A stretch of 64,000 bases of DNA. It comes from Pisaster brevispinus (taxonomy: Eukaryota; Echinodermata; Asteroidea; Forcipulatida; Asteriidae). The notes beneath the pieces were generated by a model, which saw only the letters and a list, made by a program, of their open reading frames with translations, had not been told where the DNA came from and ran no database searches. The stretch covers positions 6,656,676-6,720,675 of the forward strand of contig JAMKCF010000008.1 in the NCBI GenBank assembly GCA_023634235.1, written 5' to 3'. Numbering within the stretch: position 1 is the first letter of the stretch; each line of letters begins with the position of its first letter. Positions 1 through 13,200 of the stretch are shown here, one piece after another. Both the position numbers and the translations under genes were made by a program.

Positions 1-3000
1 TGTTGGCTCAGCATAGCTTGCAAGGTTGAACAAGTTCTGTGTAGATTGTTTACAGGGCTCGAATTTGGGTAAAAAACCCACAAGACTGCAGGGCTTGTAG
101 CTCAAAACTCTTATTGGACCAGAAAATTTGTTACAAGACCGGAATCAAATCGAGAAGAACACTATCTACACAGTTTCACATTTGAGCTGGGTTTTTTTTA
201 ACAAGCATTAAATTTATCTAATTTTTCCTATGGGTAATACTTCAATACTCAACAGAATTGAAAGAAGTTTGTATTTATCAGTTTAAATAAAAAAATACAG
301 AGGTAGTATTATTAAAAAAGACAAGACTGCCGGACTTGTACGGTCCTAAGTTTACTGGCCCGGTGCTAAAATCACTGGCCTCGGGCCTGCGGTCCAGTGT
401 CAAATTCAAGCCCTGGTTTATATTGCTCAATGGTTATACCCATATAGTGTATCAAGCTGAAGTGCTTATTCTTTTAAAGGGACATGGTGCCTTCGGATTG
501 AGCTCTTTGGGTTATAAAAAGAGTTTGTTATGGCATGAATATGGTTGGAAAGATGTTTAAATGTACAGTAGAATATAAATGTTCCACACAAAATTTTGAA
601 ATTGTGTGGTTCTCCTTTTACTTCGTGAACACGGCCCACAGCAAAATGGCGGACCCTGTTAGTTCACTATCATACTAATCATACTGATTTTCTAAGCATA
701 CCGGTATACTAAATGTACCGGGGAATGATTACCGAACCAAGAAGCATCTTGGCATATTACCTGTTACTTCTTAGTTCAGAGGCCAGAAAAATATTGCTCA
801 AGTTTGTACTGAAACCCAACTGACTAGTATCAATGTATGTTGACTTGTCCCTCATTCCTTCCCCAACAAATCCTTCCCCCTTCCCCCTCCATCACCGCCG
901 AAAAAGAACCCTTCACCATTCCAAGGACACCCAATGGAGGAGTTCATCATCATCATCATCATCACCATCATCCACCGTCTGCAGGGACGAAAGCCAGGGA
1001 GTAAGGGTCAATGGGGTTAACCATCGCAGCGTATCAACAACATTAATCGCTGTCTCATTCGTGACATGGCATCAACGCTGGACAAGAACAAAGGGACGGC
1101 TCAGCATGCACAGCCTGTCATGCAACTAATACAGCATCTAGACGTTAACCAACAGTACATGTACAATGTATATGTATAGCGTGTTAGTCCAGTTGTTGCT
1201 GTGCATACATGTAAATCTTCACTTACACATAATGTGAGCAATGCATACATACAAGAAGAGTGTGATAATGCTCTATATAGTAATATTACATTTTAGCCAG
1301 AATTTAGAAATTATGTGTAAAAATTTGCAGTAGAATGGAAAAAAGGTGTGCTCATTGCTTCTAATAGTTTCTCTTGTTACAATCCATGATAATGTTGGGT
1401 GTCAACATTTAAAACCTGGTGTGAAAATGACAAAGCTACAGTGTAGCCGAATTATAGCGCACAACATAGCCTCTTTTACACAAGACAAATTTCCAAGGAA
1501 AATTTCCTGGAATATCCTGGGGTATATTTTCCTGGGAGTTGGCTCTGCAATGTGAAAAGGGCTTATTATACAGAGTAACCCCAACAATAGAACGTACAGC
1601 ATTTTAATTCTGTTTTTAGGAAGGGTACAACCATTCCGACCCACTAATTCTCACCTATTTCTTAAAGAGGGGCTCCAAGGTCAAGTTGAGTTTTGTGATG
1701 CACTCATTTTCCAATAGAGTCCTCATGAAAGTGGGGCAAAACTATCAAGTCTCCAAGCTCACGCTCAAATGGTGTGAAATGTCATTTTATTTGCTAGTCT
1801 TCGTAGAGTACTTAAATGTGCTGTAGACACTAGAAACTGCCAACAAGACATTACGTGTTGTAATCTAAAGGAATTTCATTGTCAAATTAAACACCGAGTG
1901 TCAAAATGAAGGGAAAAGCATCACCAATTACATTTTTAAAAAGCAGCGCATCCTTCTCCCTCTACAACAAAGGAACAGCTTCACAACCCTTGGCCGAGAT
2001 CCTGAACTTGTTCCTTCATTGTACCCCAAAATTTATCATCTGAGGGGCCACGCTTCAGACCGCAAAAACCACAGGATTCAGGGCTTGCTCTATGGTGCTT
2101 ATAGTCTACAGCGCTGTGTATAAGCCCTAGCATACACACACTGTAGTAGTTGAATCAACACAGTGATCAATCATTGGACTGCTCAATAAAACTACACAAA
2201 CGTCTCTGTCAAGACCACATTACACCTGAGATCACAGACAAGAAAAGAGGAACTGAGGAGGGGGGGTGTCTTTAGTCTTCGAAATCGGTCAGGCACCCAT
2301 TTTAAGAAATCACCCACGGGACAACCTGGAAAATCATTTCAGCTTGAACGCGTACCCTAGAGGAGGTTTCCATATTAAGATGCCGTACATTACTGTAAAC
2401 AGTATACAGGAGGAAGTATGCTTGTAAAACCATCACCAGTTCCACTTGATTCAGGATCACAAAAGGTCTACCAGGGTTGTTATGTTTGCCCAATCTTGTG
2501 TATTTATACTGTAAGCATACCACAAGAAAATGTTTTGAGGGGGTGGTGGCTATTACCATATCTAGAGGATTAGAAAACTCAAAATAAGTTCCACGATAAG
2601 CTGCGTTTAAAAAGAAAAACTTATTAGAAATCAGACAATAAAACCTTGACATGTATGCTAAACTAGGATACGTTTTGTTTCACCCAAACAAAAATTACAG
2701 TTGAGTGAAAATTTTTATTTCTGCGTGAAAAAGACAAAGACTTTTTTTTTCCAACAAAAAACAACAGCTACATGTACTTGTTATCAAAATAATTTTGTTT
2801 CACATGGCCTTGATACACCCCCCCCCCTTTCTTGGCTCCAATGAGAATGCTTTTAAATTAACTGTCAAATATTTTACACAAAGCTGTCAATTACAGGCTG
2901 CTCTTTTCCTTGAGAAAGTAGTGCACAAATTCTATCCAACTGTGCAGAGAATGTATTGAATCAGAGAATCAGGGCATTAAGAAGGTTTTCAATTACCCCA

Positions 3001-4184
3001 AAAGAAAACAGAAATAGGAATCAATTAATATTTTTCAAATAATATACAAGTAGCAGCACCAAATCCGATGTGATTCACACAAAACAAATACAAAATTGAT
3101 AATGGAATATGGTTAAGATAATCAAGGCCCTATACTACATAAAAATGGGACAAAACTCAACACAAAAATTCAATTTAGTATTTTTCGCTTTGCAGTTAAT
3201 TGTTCAGAACCACATGGGATATAGGCCTATGTAGTTGACCGGGGGAGGGAGGGAACACCTACATTGTACATTTAGTGTGTTAACAAATAAAATTGTCCCT
3301 CTATAAATTTGTGTCATGGAGTTCAATATCTGCAATACCTGCACACCAACATTTTCCACATCCCAAAGTTTGGGAGTTTTTTACATTTTTTTTTTACATT
3401 TATTTCACACCTTGCAGGTCTATGGAGGGGAGGGGTCGCTCCCACGCCAGGTTGATACTATTGCAAAACAACACTGAATGCATCAAGCTCCTATCAGTTT
3501 TGTTTCTTTTTTTTCTCTTTGCAATGAGGGCTATGTTAATAGTGAAGTAACAATTACAACCAATATCACTGAGAAATAATTCTGCTTAAAAACGTTTTCA
3601 TTGCTGCTTGTGCGAAAGACTAGCAAGCATTAGCAATGAAACAAGAACATTGTTGAATGTGCATTACTGAGCAAACAAAACCTGGTGGAATTCAATTTGC
3701 AATTAATTGTTAAATGAGGATTACTTTGTACCCTGCTTGCTGAATTTTAGCTCATTCTAATTGCATTAACTGGGACTTGGCCATTTACCATGATATTGCA
3801 AGGGTTTTGGGGGTTTGTTTGTTTTTTAATAAACAAAGGAAACTAAAATACTCAGATTTTATTATAATTATGGTAAGGGTGACAATGCCCAAGACTCGAG
3901 ATATAAAAAAATTGTAATATATATTTGTAAAAATAATAAACAAACAAAAAAATTCTAAAAGTGAATCTGCTTCAAAACTTTAGAAAATAGGACAAAATAA
4001 AAAATTTGAGACTAACCATGATCTAAATGACGTTTAGGCCACTGTTACATGCATGAATTTCAAGCTGGGAAATTTATAATTAATAATTATTGGGAAACAA
4101 ATTCATCAAAAGTTCAAATTTCATGTTTTGGGCGATTTGTTTTCGATTTTAATTTTATTAGTAACCAACTATACTTTTACTCAC
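1..4184. other. Left flank: intron or intergenic sequence, no supported exon
   Basis: No exon is supported here on either strand. If the minus-strand exon at 4185-4472 is real, this stretch is its first intron or later. The segments around 40-190 and 300-470 look like diverged copies of one dispersed repeat, with shared phrases about 'ctggcc', 'ggacca' and 'aattcaagccctgg'; related sequence recurs near 29318-29420 and 39540-39655. Homopolymer runs occur near 2741-2750 (T) and 2817-2827 (C). Open frames here are short and have no recognisable domains. Confidence 0.5.
941..971. repeat. ATC trinucleotide microsatellite
   Basis: A run of about eight imperfect ATC units. It lies in an otherwise unremarkable stretch with no linked gene. 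Confidence 0.85.
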
Positions 4185-4472
4185 CAGCTGTAGCATTTTC
4201 ATAATTCCCGGCAAGGTAGTGAGATAATGAGGCTCCCATTTCAACTGAATTCTGTTCCTCGGCTGGGCCGTGAGTCCGGAGCTGGACCGAGACGAGCTGA
4301 ACTCAACACCCGGGTCAGCCACCGCCGAATGATCCGCTTCGGGCTGGTCTTCTTCCCCGTCCTCACCGCCGGGACACGGTCTCTCTCCGCCTTCCCCAGC
4401 CGGTGCAACAACAACAGGGGTGTCCAGTGCAATCTCGTCCGGAGGTATTTCCTCAGTTACGGGTCGATACAT
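4185..4472 (-). CDS. First coding exon of a putative MARVEL/CMTM-like membrane protein (partial)
   Basis: An open frame runs from ATG at 4472 to 4185 (96 codons) and stops exactly at a strong minus-strand donor, CAGCTG|GTGAGT, in phase 0. The predicted N-terminus is acidic and Pro/Gly-rich (EEIPPDE, GEDGEEDQPEAD), followed by a Ser-rich patch and then KWEPHYLTTLPGIMKMLQL at residues ~78-96. That last segment resembles the start of the first transmembrane helix of MARVEL-domain proteins (CMTM, plasmolipin), where a charged tail meets a 'YL...GxLKxxQ' helix start. The exon sits in locally CpG-rich sequence, which suits a promoter-proximal first exon. The remaining exons would lie to the left and I could not find them, so the first intron is probably longer than 4 kb. 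The exon call is moderately supported by ATG, frame and donor; the family is a guess. Confidence 0.5.
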
Positions 4473-6286
4473 TGTTTCTATTCAAATACAGAAACTCACA
4501 AAGTGCAGAGTCGTGGGTTTAACTGGCAATTACATGGCGCTGCCAACCCGCTCCTTGAAAAAAAAATCCATCCAGCATAGACAAGCAAAATCAGCCCGCC
4601 AAAATTGCTGGTCCATCCATCAAATAGGCAAGAGACCTCTACCGTATAATTTTGATACCAGGGGGAGAAGGGTATCTTCGAGGTATTAAATTTTATTTTA
4701 TTTTGTGTGTGTGGGTGTGAGTGTATGTGTTCAGTTTTTCATTACAACATTAATTCAGAATAGACTTCTGTAATTTAAAAACAAAACAGCAGATGTGCGG
4801 GTTCGGCCTTGTAAAAATATCCAAATTAATTAGCATTGGGTTTTTTTCAATTAGCAGCCGACTTGCCCGCTAAATTGTGAAATGTCAAATTATTCCTTTT
4901 TCGCGAGATGCTCCAGACTTTCTTAGAATTACACTCTTCAGTAAGCCGCCCTACAAATATCCTGGATGCAATTCTATTGTATTAGTGTTATAAAGAGTAA
5001 ATTATTTGCTCAAAATCAGAAATCAAAAAAAGTCAAAAAGCCTGGAGTTTTAGTTTCTCGAATACACACACAAAAAATCATCATCCCCAAGTAATAATTG
5101 AGGGCGGGCTTGGAAAAAGGGTCATTGTTCGCTGTAGAAAAATATACAGGAACAAGTAGCATGTGAAAGCACACGATAGACCATCTAGACACTTATCACG
5201 TTGCGTTGTCGGCAATGCCGGGCCCTGCGTCTCTGCCAAGCGACGCGTAAGCAAACAGCCGCTCTTGGTCTAACCGACTCAGCGTTTTCTCCTCGAGCGT
5301 GGCAACTTCCTACCCCCAAACCAGCACAAACAACCACATCCAAGCAAAAACTAGACCTGTATATCCTCCAAAGAAATGTAAAATCCAAGAAAAGGGCGGC
5401 AGTAGAGTCAAGAATCGACAGACATTTGACTCGCACCGTCTGTTAACGAAATCTCGGCACGATCGGTTAACCCACGACCTGTCTGGCCTCGAACCCGGCA
5501 GTGGCTAATTTACATGTACCACAAGAAGAATAATTAATGTAATTAACAGTACACTATTATACCCAGTTAAACATCATGTAATTAATTCAAATAATAAGAA
5601 AATCCAGAATAGTATTTTTGTTGAAAGAAAAAATCAAAAGATTGGTATGTTTCGACGCTTTTAAAACGAAATAAAATCAACTTGTTGGACGAGTCTGCAA
5701 AGTTTATGTTAGTTTGTTTATATTTCTTTACTCTAGTAATACAAACTGGGCACAGTAACCATTTGCGCGCTTTAGGGAGGGGATTTCTCAACGGGCAAAG
5801 GAGCATGTGAGTTGTAAATGACATCCCGGTGCCGATTAATTATTATTTGTCGTCGGCAAATGAAAAAAGCTATAATATCATGTGTAAATTACGTGCAAGG
5901 AGTGTTGAAACATGACACAAAACGATGGATCACAAGAGGTCTCTGTCATGACAACGACACGGCTTTTAGTAAGCACCGCCGACGCAGTCAGGCAACACAG
6001 GGAACTTAGCAGCTGTTGTGTACTCCTTCGTGAGCGATGGAAAAAGCAGATTATGTTTCTCTTTTACTCTTTTTTGAAAATAAAATCATAGAAATCGAAA
6101 GATTATGAACTATTTGTTTACGGTGTACCAATTTTCCAGTAATTTGACCGTGTTTGGGGATTGTCTCGCCGAGATGCCGGCATTGCCTCTTTGATTGTTA
6201 TTAACAAAAAAACGAGGATGAGAATGTGAATCCTCATGGAATATTCCTAACAATTAAAAGCATAATTGTACTTACATTGTGATTAC

Positions 6287-6345
6287 CACGTGATCACACT
6301 TAATGTTCTTCAGTAAACACGATCGTGCCAGTGGCGCCGCCATTT
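6287..6345. promoter_or_regulatory. Candidate regulatory cluster: E-box and YY1-like site
   Basis: A palindromic E-box CACGTG lies at 6287-6292 inside CCACGTGATCAC. GCCGCCATTT, matching the core of a YY1-type site, lies at 6336-6345. The cluster is about 1 kb upstream of the homeobox start codon. Both motifs are short and could be chance; no transcription start is visible. Confidence 0.25.
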
Positions 6346-6522
6346 GACGCACCATCGCTCTGTCACGTAAAATGCAACCCTCGTGAAAGCGGGCTGTTTC
6401 TGCCACAAGACGTCGATTTCGCGGTCAAAATCAGCTGTTCAGTTGATTGGTTAAACAGTCTTCTTTTAATTTAATAAAACTAGACTAAGATATAAACAAA
6501 AACATTTGATTTTCGTCACTTC

Positions 6523-6606
6523 ATGTCGGGAGTAAGCCTGCGGGTGCTGAGGGGAGCAGTGGCCAAGACGCTCCGGCACAATGCCGGCGCTAAAGCGAGC
6601 CTCTGA
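6523..6606 (+). other. 27-codon ORF resembling a mitochondrial presequence
   Basis: An ATG-initiated frame reads MSGVSLRVLRGAVAKTLRHN and stops after 27 codons. It is Arg/Lys-rich, lacks acidic residues and could form an amphipathic helix, as mitochondrial presequences do. The GC-rich sequence that follows (to ~6840) stays open in another frame without recognisable homology. It could be the start of a decayed retrocopy, an upstream ORF, or a composition artefact. No donor site follows it. Confidence 0.15.
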
Positions 6607-7297
6607 ACTCCTCGGCTGCTTGGACCAATGCCCACAGTGGCAAAACAGACATGGCCCCTTTTGAAAATCCCGCTTCCAGGGTGGAATTGGGTTCTGCGAA
6701 TGGCAGATGTCCGCCTGCTCTGTCGGTGATGTGCCAGGGATCGTCTCACTTAGTCTCCGCCTCCTTTCTTTGGATGTTGCCAGTTGATCTCCGCGAGGCA
6801 CAGGTGAAGGTTCCCTCGCCGAAAGTTCACGTCGCACTTTTCACGGAACCAGTTGATGTTTATGACTCAAACGATATTCGATCCGGATTTGACTTTCATA
6901 ATTACTCCGAAAGGAGCTTCGTTCTCCTGCAAATGTGATGCAAATTTTTAAATCGCGGAAATATCGGTGTGAAAATTCGGCAGGACATTTCGCGATAGTT
7001 CTTAGAATTTCGGCTGATGAACATACTAATTTAGAGTGCCTATTTAACACTTATTGTGTTTACATGTGCAAAATTGTGATTGTCGTGGTTAAGAACAGCT
7101 GAATAAAATTGTCATTAAATTTTAATACAACCCCTGAAGTGAGTAATGATTGATTGGTGGGTGCTAGCAACTGGTTCTGTTTACGCGTATCCAGCCAAAC
7201 TAACCCAGCGCTCAAAAGCAAGATTGCTGCGGGACAGTGTAGACGGGACAAACTATAGCGTCTCGGGACAAGCGGGTCTTGAACAAGTGGTATCAGC

Positions 7298-10200
7298 ATG
7301 CAGCAGTGGCCGGCAAGTAGGCCCCGATGCTTGGGGGTTTCAGACGCTACCGTAGAGCCAGCTCTTCTGCGGAACTACAGCGAGTTCGACACCTTCGAGA
7401 GAAACCCAACCGTATGGGAGGATTCTCCGGCGGTGAAGAGCTCCTGCATGTTCACCACAACCATCGGTCATACCGTGGTGCCGTCTTGCCAGCATCAGCA
7501 CTACTACGACACCCTCCAGGCTCCCGAGGCATCCTACGTGAGTTCCCCTTCATCTGCCCACCTGAAATTCCCGGCCCACACCGCCACAGTTTCCAACACT
7601 TTTACGGATGCCCTTCTCGTGGATGACCAGCAAGAACGTGACATCATTCAGTCGCCGGAGGCACCCCCCTACAGCACATCTCCTTTAATGGACGACGAAT
7701 CAGCCGTAGAACATTCAGGTAAGGAAAGTTTTTGGGGACTTATTTTTTTTCTTTTATAACAATGTCATCTGGTCCTTACTCTGTCAGATGTCGGAGCATC
7801 TTTCAGAGATGTTAGCATGCAGGGATTATCGGGCAACAGCTGCTCAACAACACTGTCTTGAAGCTGTTTTGCAGAAGCCACTTTGGCTTGACGTTTCAGC
7901 GTGGTGGTTTTTTTGCCACTGTGATGATTTCACCAGAATAAACGGTGTTGAATTAACCCGTCAAGCTCAATGTTATTCATCGGCCATGGAGCTGTTTCAG
8001 TTGCCCCCATTGTTTTCCCCTTGAAAGCAAAAACACTTCTGACTTTGAGAAACGCTGCTTTTTAGCGTCGCATTTTTGAAAAGCCATTGGGAAAACTGTG
8101 TGTTTTTATTTCTCTTATGCGGCTCAGAATGCGTGAACAATTTGCAACAAGCGACGAAGAGCAGTTGCCTCATTAATACTAATTAGCAGCGTTAATTAAT
8201 TAATAAACAGCGCACTATCCTGCGTTCATACCTATGCATTTGAAATTCGTCACTTTTTGTTTTCTGGCGGCGTCTTAAGGCCTTTGAATTGTCGTATGAC
8301 GAAAATATAGAATAAATTCAACTCGAGTCAGTTCAAGCTGAGGTTTTTTTGTGTGTGTGCTCCCAGACTGGTACCCCTTAAACTATCACCCCCATCCACG
8401 CATCCCAGCATGGCAAAGAAGTGTCCTCGGTGACCTGGACTGCGATTCCCAACAGCTGTACATCCCGTGCGCACCCATGGGACCCCATTCTCTTCTGGAC
8501 ACACATCGGCGCCCTTGTGTGCCACGGAGTGCCCCGTAATTGGCGGTGCCGTGGTGGTAGTGCTGCTGGTGGACCGAGGCCCCGAGAAATTTATAGAGGG
8601 CCAATTCGTGGCTGGCGGCGGGTCGACAATTATCCAAGGCGCAATGTGTGCCACGTGTTGGCTCGTGCCATACTGTAAACAGGGGCATCTGAGTGCGTGC
8701 TGTATATCAAACAGGGCCATTTTTAAACAATTGGTGTAGTTCATCGGCAGAGAAGAGAAGTTGAGCACGATGACATAAATCAGTCGGCCAGAACGTAAAG
8801 GCATACTTTGCAGCGATATCTCAGAGGCTGTAAAGCCGTACACCGCTATGCCGTAACACTAAAAGCTCACAATGCTTAGCGTGAGCCAGACCTTTTTTTT
8901 CACGTCAGGAAGTTACATGTAAATGAGTTAACAAAAAAAATAGTTGTAGGATCGATCAGACTGCATTCGGGTTCCGCGCGCGGCAAAAGCCGATGAAAGC
9001 TCAGTTGAAAATATGTGATGATTAAATGTTATATGAAATCAAATTTCTTTGTTAAATTTCTCACAAACTGCATAATTCGGTTTGTGAATTTTTGAATATC
9101 TACCAGCCCAAAACAATTATAAATTAATGCTACAATGATTACAATGTTTGCCAAGAAACCTCCGAACTTTCATTAGAATACATACCCAGAAATAATAAAA
9201 GAAGTGTGATCCAGTGGGTCCGCCTTTGCAAGGTAAAAACACATTTCAAACATTCTTGCTCAATTTCTGTAGATTCTTTACAGCTGTGCTCATTACGTAA
9301 TCATTCTCATTATAATTATAATTGCTGATGCGGCTTGGTGAGCAACGTTCTGTTGTCCACCACTAACACTTCGAAAATCTCCATCAACAACCAATGGAAG
9401 ATGCCGCGTGCCAAAACTCCAGCAGCGTCCCAATGTCTATTTTGGGGATTCTCTTCATAAAACTTTCAGAGTTCACAATGGAAATCAACCTGGCTGTCCC
9501 AGAGAGCCAGGCATTGGACGGTGGGCGCGTGTCTGTTCTGAATCGGCACGCGAGCACTTATATATGTCACCCCTGGGGGAGAGACCGAAAGAGAGAGAGA
9601 GAGAGAGAGAGAGTCAGAGATACTGGGTGTTAACTGAGAGGATCCAACTCGACCCAAAACCCCCCAAGAGATACCCATGCTAACCTTCCGTAATACACAA
9701 CCATTATGCCCACCTCTATAGCTGTCTGTCGGCGGTCGGATTAAAACATTTTGCTTGAATTTGAGCTCGAACATGTGGCAACAACGGGCTTATGTCATTG
9801 TACAGAAGAGGGTGGGTTTTTTTTTTAGGTACGGGTTTCGTTCGGCCAATCTCACACCCTGGGTGGGCCAGGGATGCCGACGATCCGCCCCATCGTTCGC
9901 ATCCCGTTTTTTGCCTAGGGGCGTCGTCCACAGGTTGACGGCCGATCTCTGATGTCAACGCGTGGACGGTTTCCGTACGTCCAGTGTTTTCGTAAGATTA
10001 TCTCCAAAGCTCCGACTGAACGGCAGCGGAGCGTGTTTTAGGTGGCTGGACAGTTTTGACTCTTTGAGATAAAAAAAGAAAAGAAAGGAAAATGGGTAAA
10101 CTGTGTTTTCGATAGAAACCAAGTCTGTTCTTGGTATTTGTGAAACTTTTTTTTAATATAAATAAACCAAATCTATAAACTAATCAATCAATAATGTTGA

Positions 10201-13200
10201 GACCTCTTACGCACACCACCAACGCCAGGAAGCTCTCTTATTCCCCAAATAACAATAAACAATGACAAAGAAAGGTATGTAAACGCATACCGTCGAAAAA
10301 GGGGCAAGGAAGTTGATCTTAGATGACGTCATCAGCAAGTTATCAACAGCCATCTTGGGTTTTGATTCATCGTTACAAGAGTGTAAATGGGAATCCAAAT
10401 GAGGTTCCAAAACGGACTGGTTTCACGTAGCTCTTTGTAGACCATCGATTTGTTCCCTCCCTCCCCCCCCCCCCCAAAAAAAAGGGGGGGCTCCAAGCAG
10501 AAAACAGCTTTTTTTGGGAAAACTGTTCATTAAAATGCCATTCGGGCTCTTATCACTCCGTAGAATGTGCGCTTTACGTGCCGATATGTTGCAAAACACT
10601 TCAGCAAACTCATGACCACCGCACTGCAGATTCGATTTTGATATTTTGGCAAGTGGATCCTCTTGTATCCATATTTGGTCATGAACTTGTTGCGCCACAA
10701 TAAACGGATATTATAAAAAATTGGGAACACTTTAACCGTATTGAATGTTATTGAATTAATGCGGTGAGCCGCGTGTAATGTAAAATATGCATGTTTGCTG
10801 GGTTATCATAAATCAAGGTGCACTATAGAACTTCGTGGGCGTACGCTCTTCTAACACGCTTCCACAATAAATCATGAGAAAGAAAGGAAAAAAAACCACA
10901 CAAGACAAGAATAAAACCAACAGAAGCCTAGCAGGCCCCACCAACAAACCGTTTAAACTAATGGTGTCAAAATGCCATCTTTGGTTCATTTTTTCTGCTT
11001 ATCAATTTACCGGCTATGATATGACAACAGTTTATTGTGCAATGACAAATCGTCGTTTGATTTTATTAGTTAAAGGCGTTAGCGCGGTGCTTTCACCACA
11101 AAATTACTGGCAACAAAAAGGTAACCTTTGACCCACGCTTGACCAAATAATTTCATAAATCCGTTAAGCAGGAAATGATGCTTAGCAAAATTGTATATTA
11201 AGCAAAAATAAGCAGGGAACCATGCGTAAACAATATACATTATATGGACAGGTATTCTGTCCCTGGTAACCTGTTTCTGCTAAGCATATTTTTGCACTCA
11301 ATTATATGAAACTGGTCCACGAACTAGCGAATTTTAGGAACGTGTTTGTTGTGTTCATTTTCTCATGCAGAGTGTAGTTTATATACGGGTCGGTGCCTAG
11401 GTAAATATTATCCAGTAGTCGATGCTTAGTTTTAAAAACGGGCTACCTGCCAATATAGCATGTAGTTTTACATTGTAGGCGACTGGTTACCATCCAGTAA
11501 GCGTTGTGTATTGGGAGCGCAGTTGGCTTAACAAGACATTTTCATGTGGGGGGCGAGGCTGTTTAACGTATAGATTCGGAGCTGTTTAATGTATCGGGCC
11601 ATTTATATTTTGTGCTTTTTGTTTTTTGGTTTTTGGTGGGGTTTTTTTTGGGGGGGTTCGATCTCATTTGGGGGCAAGAGGGATCAAGGGTTCTGAACAG
11701 GTTCTGAATGCACTTTTCTGCTTAGAACCTTTTAATAGTCCAGAAAAACCTTTCTGATAAGAATGCAGGCAAGTCAGTTTGGAAGTGCCAAATTCTTTCT
11801 CCCGAGGAGTAACTTTAAAGGTATCTTCAATCTAAGATAACAATAAACGCGTGAGAGGTGACTCAGTCCGAATGGTTCACGCAATGTGCATTCTTTCCCA
11901 CGCCCTTAATATTGTTCACCTCGACTCAGCAATCAGCCGTCACTCTCATACCCATGGCTTTCTGTTGGGAAAAGGAAGGTCCCAAGTATTGTTCCAAAGG
12001 CGCACTGATTTTGTTTTTTGTTGTGACTATAAAATAAACCATCTTGTTTAAAAAAAAAACAGCACAGCATTTCTGTTCGCGTCTGTTGATGATAAAGGGT
12101 GGCTGTTCAAAGATAAAGACGCTTTCTACATTGTCTTTCAAAAGGTTTAGGGAAATCCCCCATGCACGTTCACAAGTAGTTGCTCATTGTGACGTGCTTC
12201 TGTATTTAGGGCGTGTATTTTTTACACGGTGATTTTTCCCGGCAAATGGTGCAGGTCGTTAAAGGTATGGGGTCGTCATGATTAGTAAATACTCAACAAC
12301 AACAAAATGACCATTATAAACTTGAGAAGCACAGCAGCTGTCGATTTAAACTATTTTGAGAAAGACTTGGATAATTTTTCACCCCCAAAAAATTTGAATC
12401 TGAGAAACGATTCATGCATGAATCGTTTCTCAGATTTTTAATGGTTGGTGTCCATTCGCGAATGCTGCGACCCGCTGTCACCTTGATTAATGTGAATGGA
12501 TTCGACGACCGTTCTTTCTTGTGAAAATACCGGGTTGTTTTTTTTACTATTTTCCCAGCAAACAGACATCGTATTCAGCTGAAACATTCACATGTGACCA
12601 TCATTGTATCTTTCTATATAAATTTGCCTATAAATCAGCATTTACATTGACAAAAAACAACATGTGACCCATCCTTTAAAAAAATCAAAACCTGTAGGGA
12701 TTCCTTTACTTGATCTCGACCCACCCCCATACCCCCATATCCCCGCCCCATTTTACAAGGTCTGCACCCCTAGTTGACCCATCGGCGACGTTGTAGTAAA
12801 AACGTCTTGTAGTTTGTCTGGAAATGCATCTGATTTATCCTCGAGGGGCTTTCCGTTTCTAATCGGTGTTAACCTTTGACCGAAATATCCATATAGTTTG
12901 AAAGCAAAACCTCACAGCGTGGCTGCATTGTCACATTATGACCTAGTTCAGTGATGTTATATTTATACTGTACTGGCTTTTTCTCTCCTATAAAAAAACT
13001 TTGAGATTTTCTTCTAAATAGCTTTATTACAGTAATAGTCTGCACAATATTAATTGTTTAGTGTCCCCAACGCCATTGTCATCGTCGTTCTAGTTGTCGT
13101 TCACCTCTGTCGTCGTAGTCGTCGTTGTCGTCGTCGTGCTAATCGACGCCACCGTCACCCAGAGCCTCAAAGTCATTTTTTACCATCACGGTTGTCGTCA

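Larger units (their letters stand above)
4473..7297. other. Upstream region between the minus-strand exon and the homeobox gene
   Basis: No exon is supported. Sequence around 4480-4680, 5190-5510 and 6330-6840 is richer in CpG than its surroundings, consistent with promoter-proximal DNA for the minus-strand gene and the plus-strand homeobox gene. The overlapping frames at 5185-5510 run on both strands, as expected for CpG-rich sequence, and none resembles a known protein. AT-rich filler with poly-A and poly-T runs occupies the rest. Confidence 0.45.

Noticed and set aside
2302..2652. 116-codon minus-strand open frame as a later exon of the MARVEL-like gene
   Set aside because: It has a few hydrophobic stretches, but no acceptor in phase 0 and no MARVEL-like helix pattern could be found.
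6466..6837. 123-codon minus-strand open frame over the GC-rich patch upstream of the homeobox gene
   Set aside because: Frames are open on both strands here because of composition. The translation shows no domain, and no splice sites or promoter support it.
8328..8843. Overlapping open frames on both strands in homeobox intron 1 (up to 171 codons)
   Set aside because: All four overlapping frames are of similar length and none resembles a protein. They lie wholly inside the intron; at most the segment is a conserved non-coding element.
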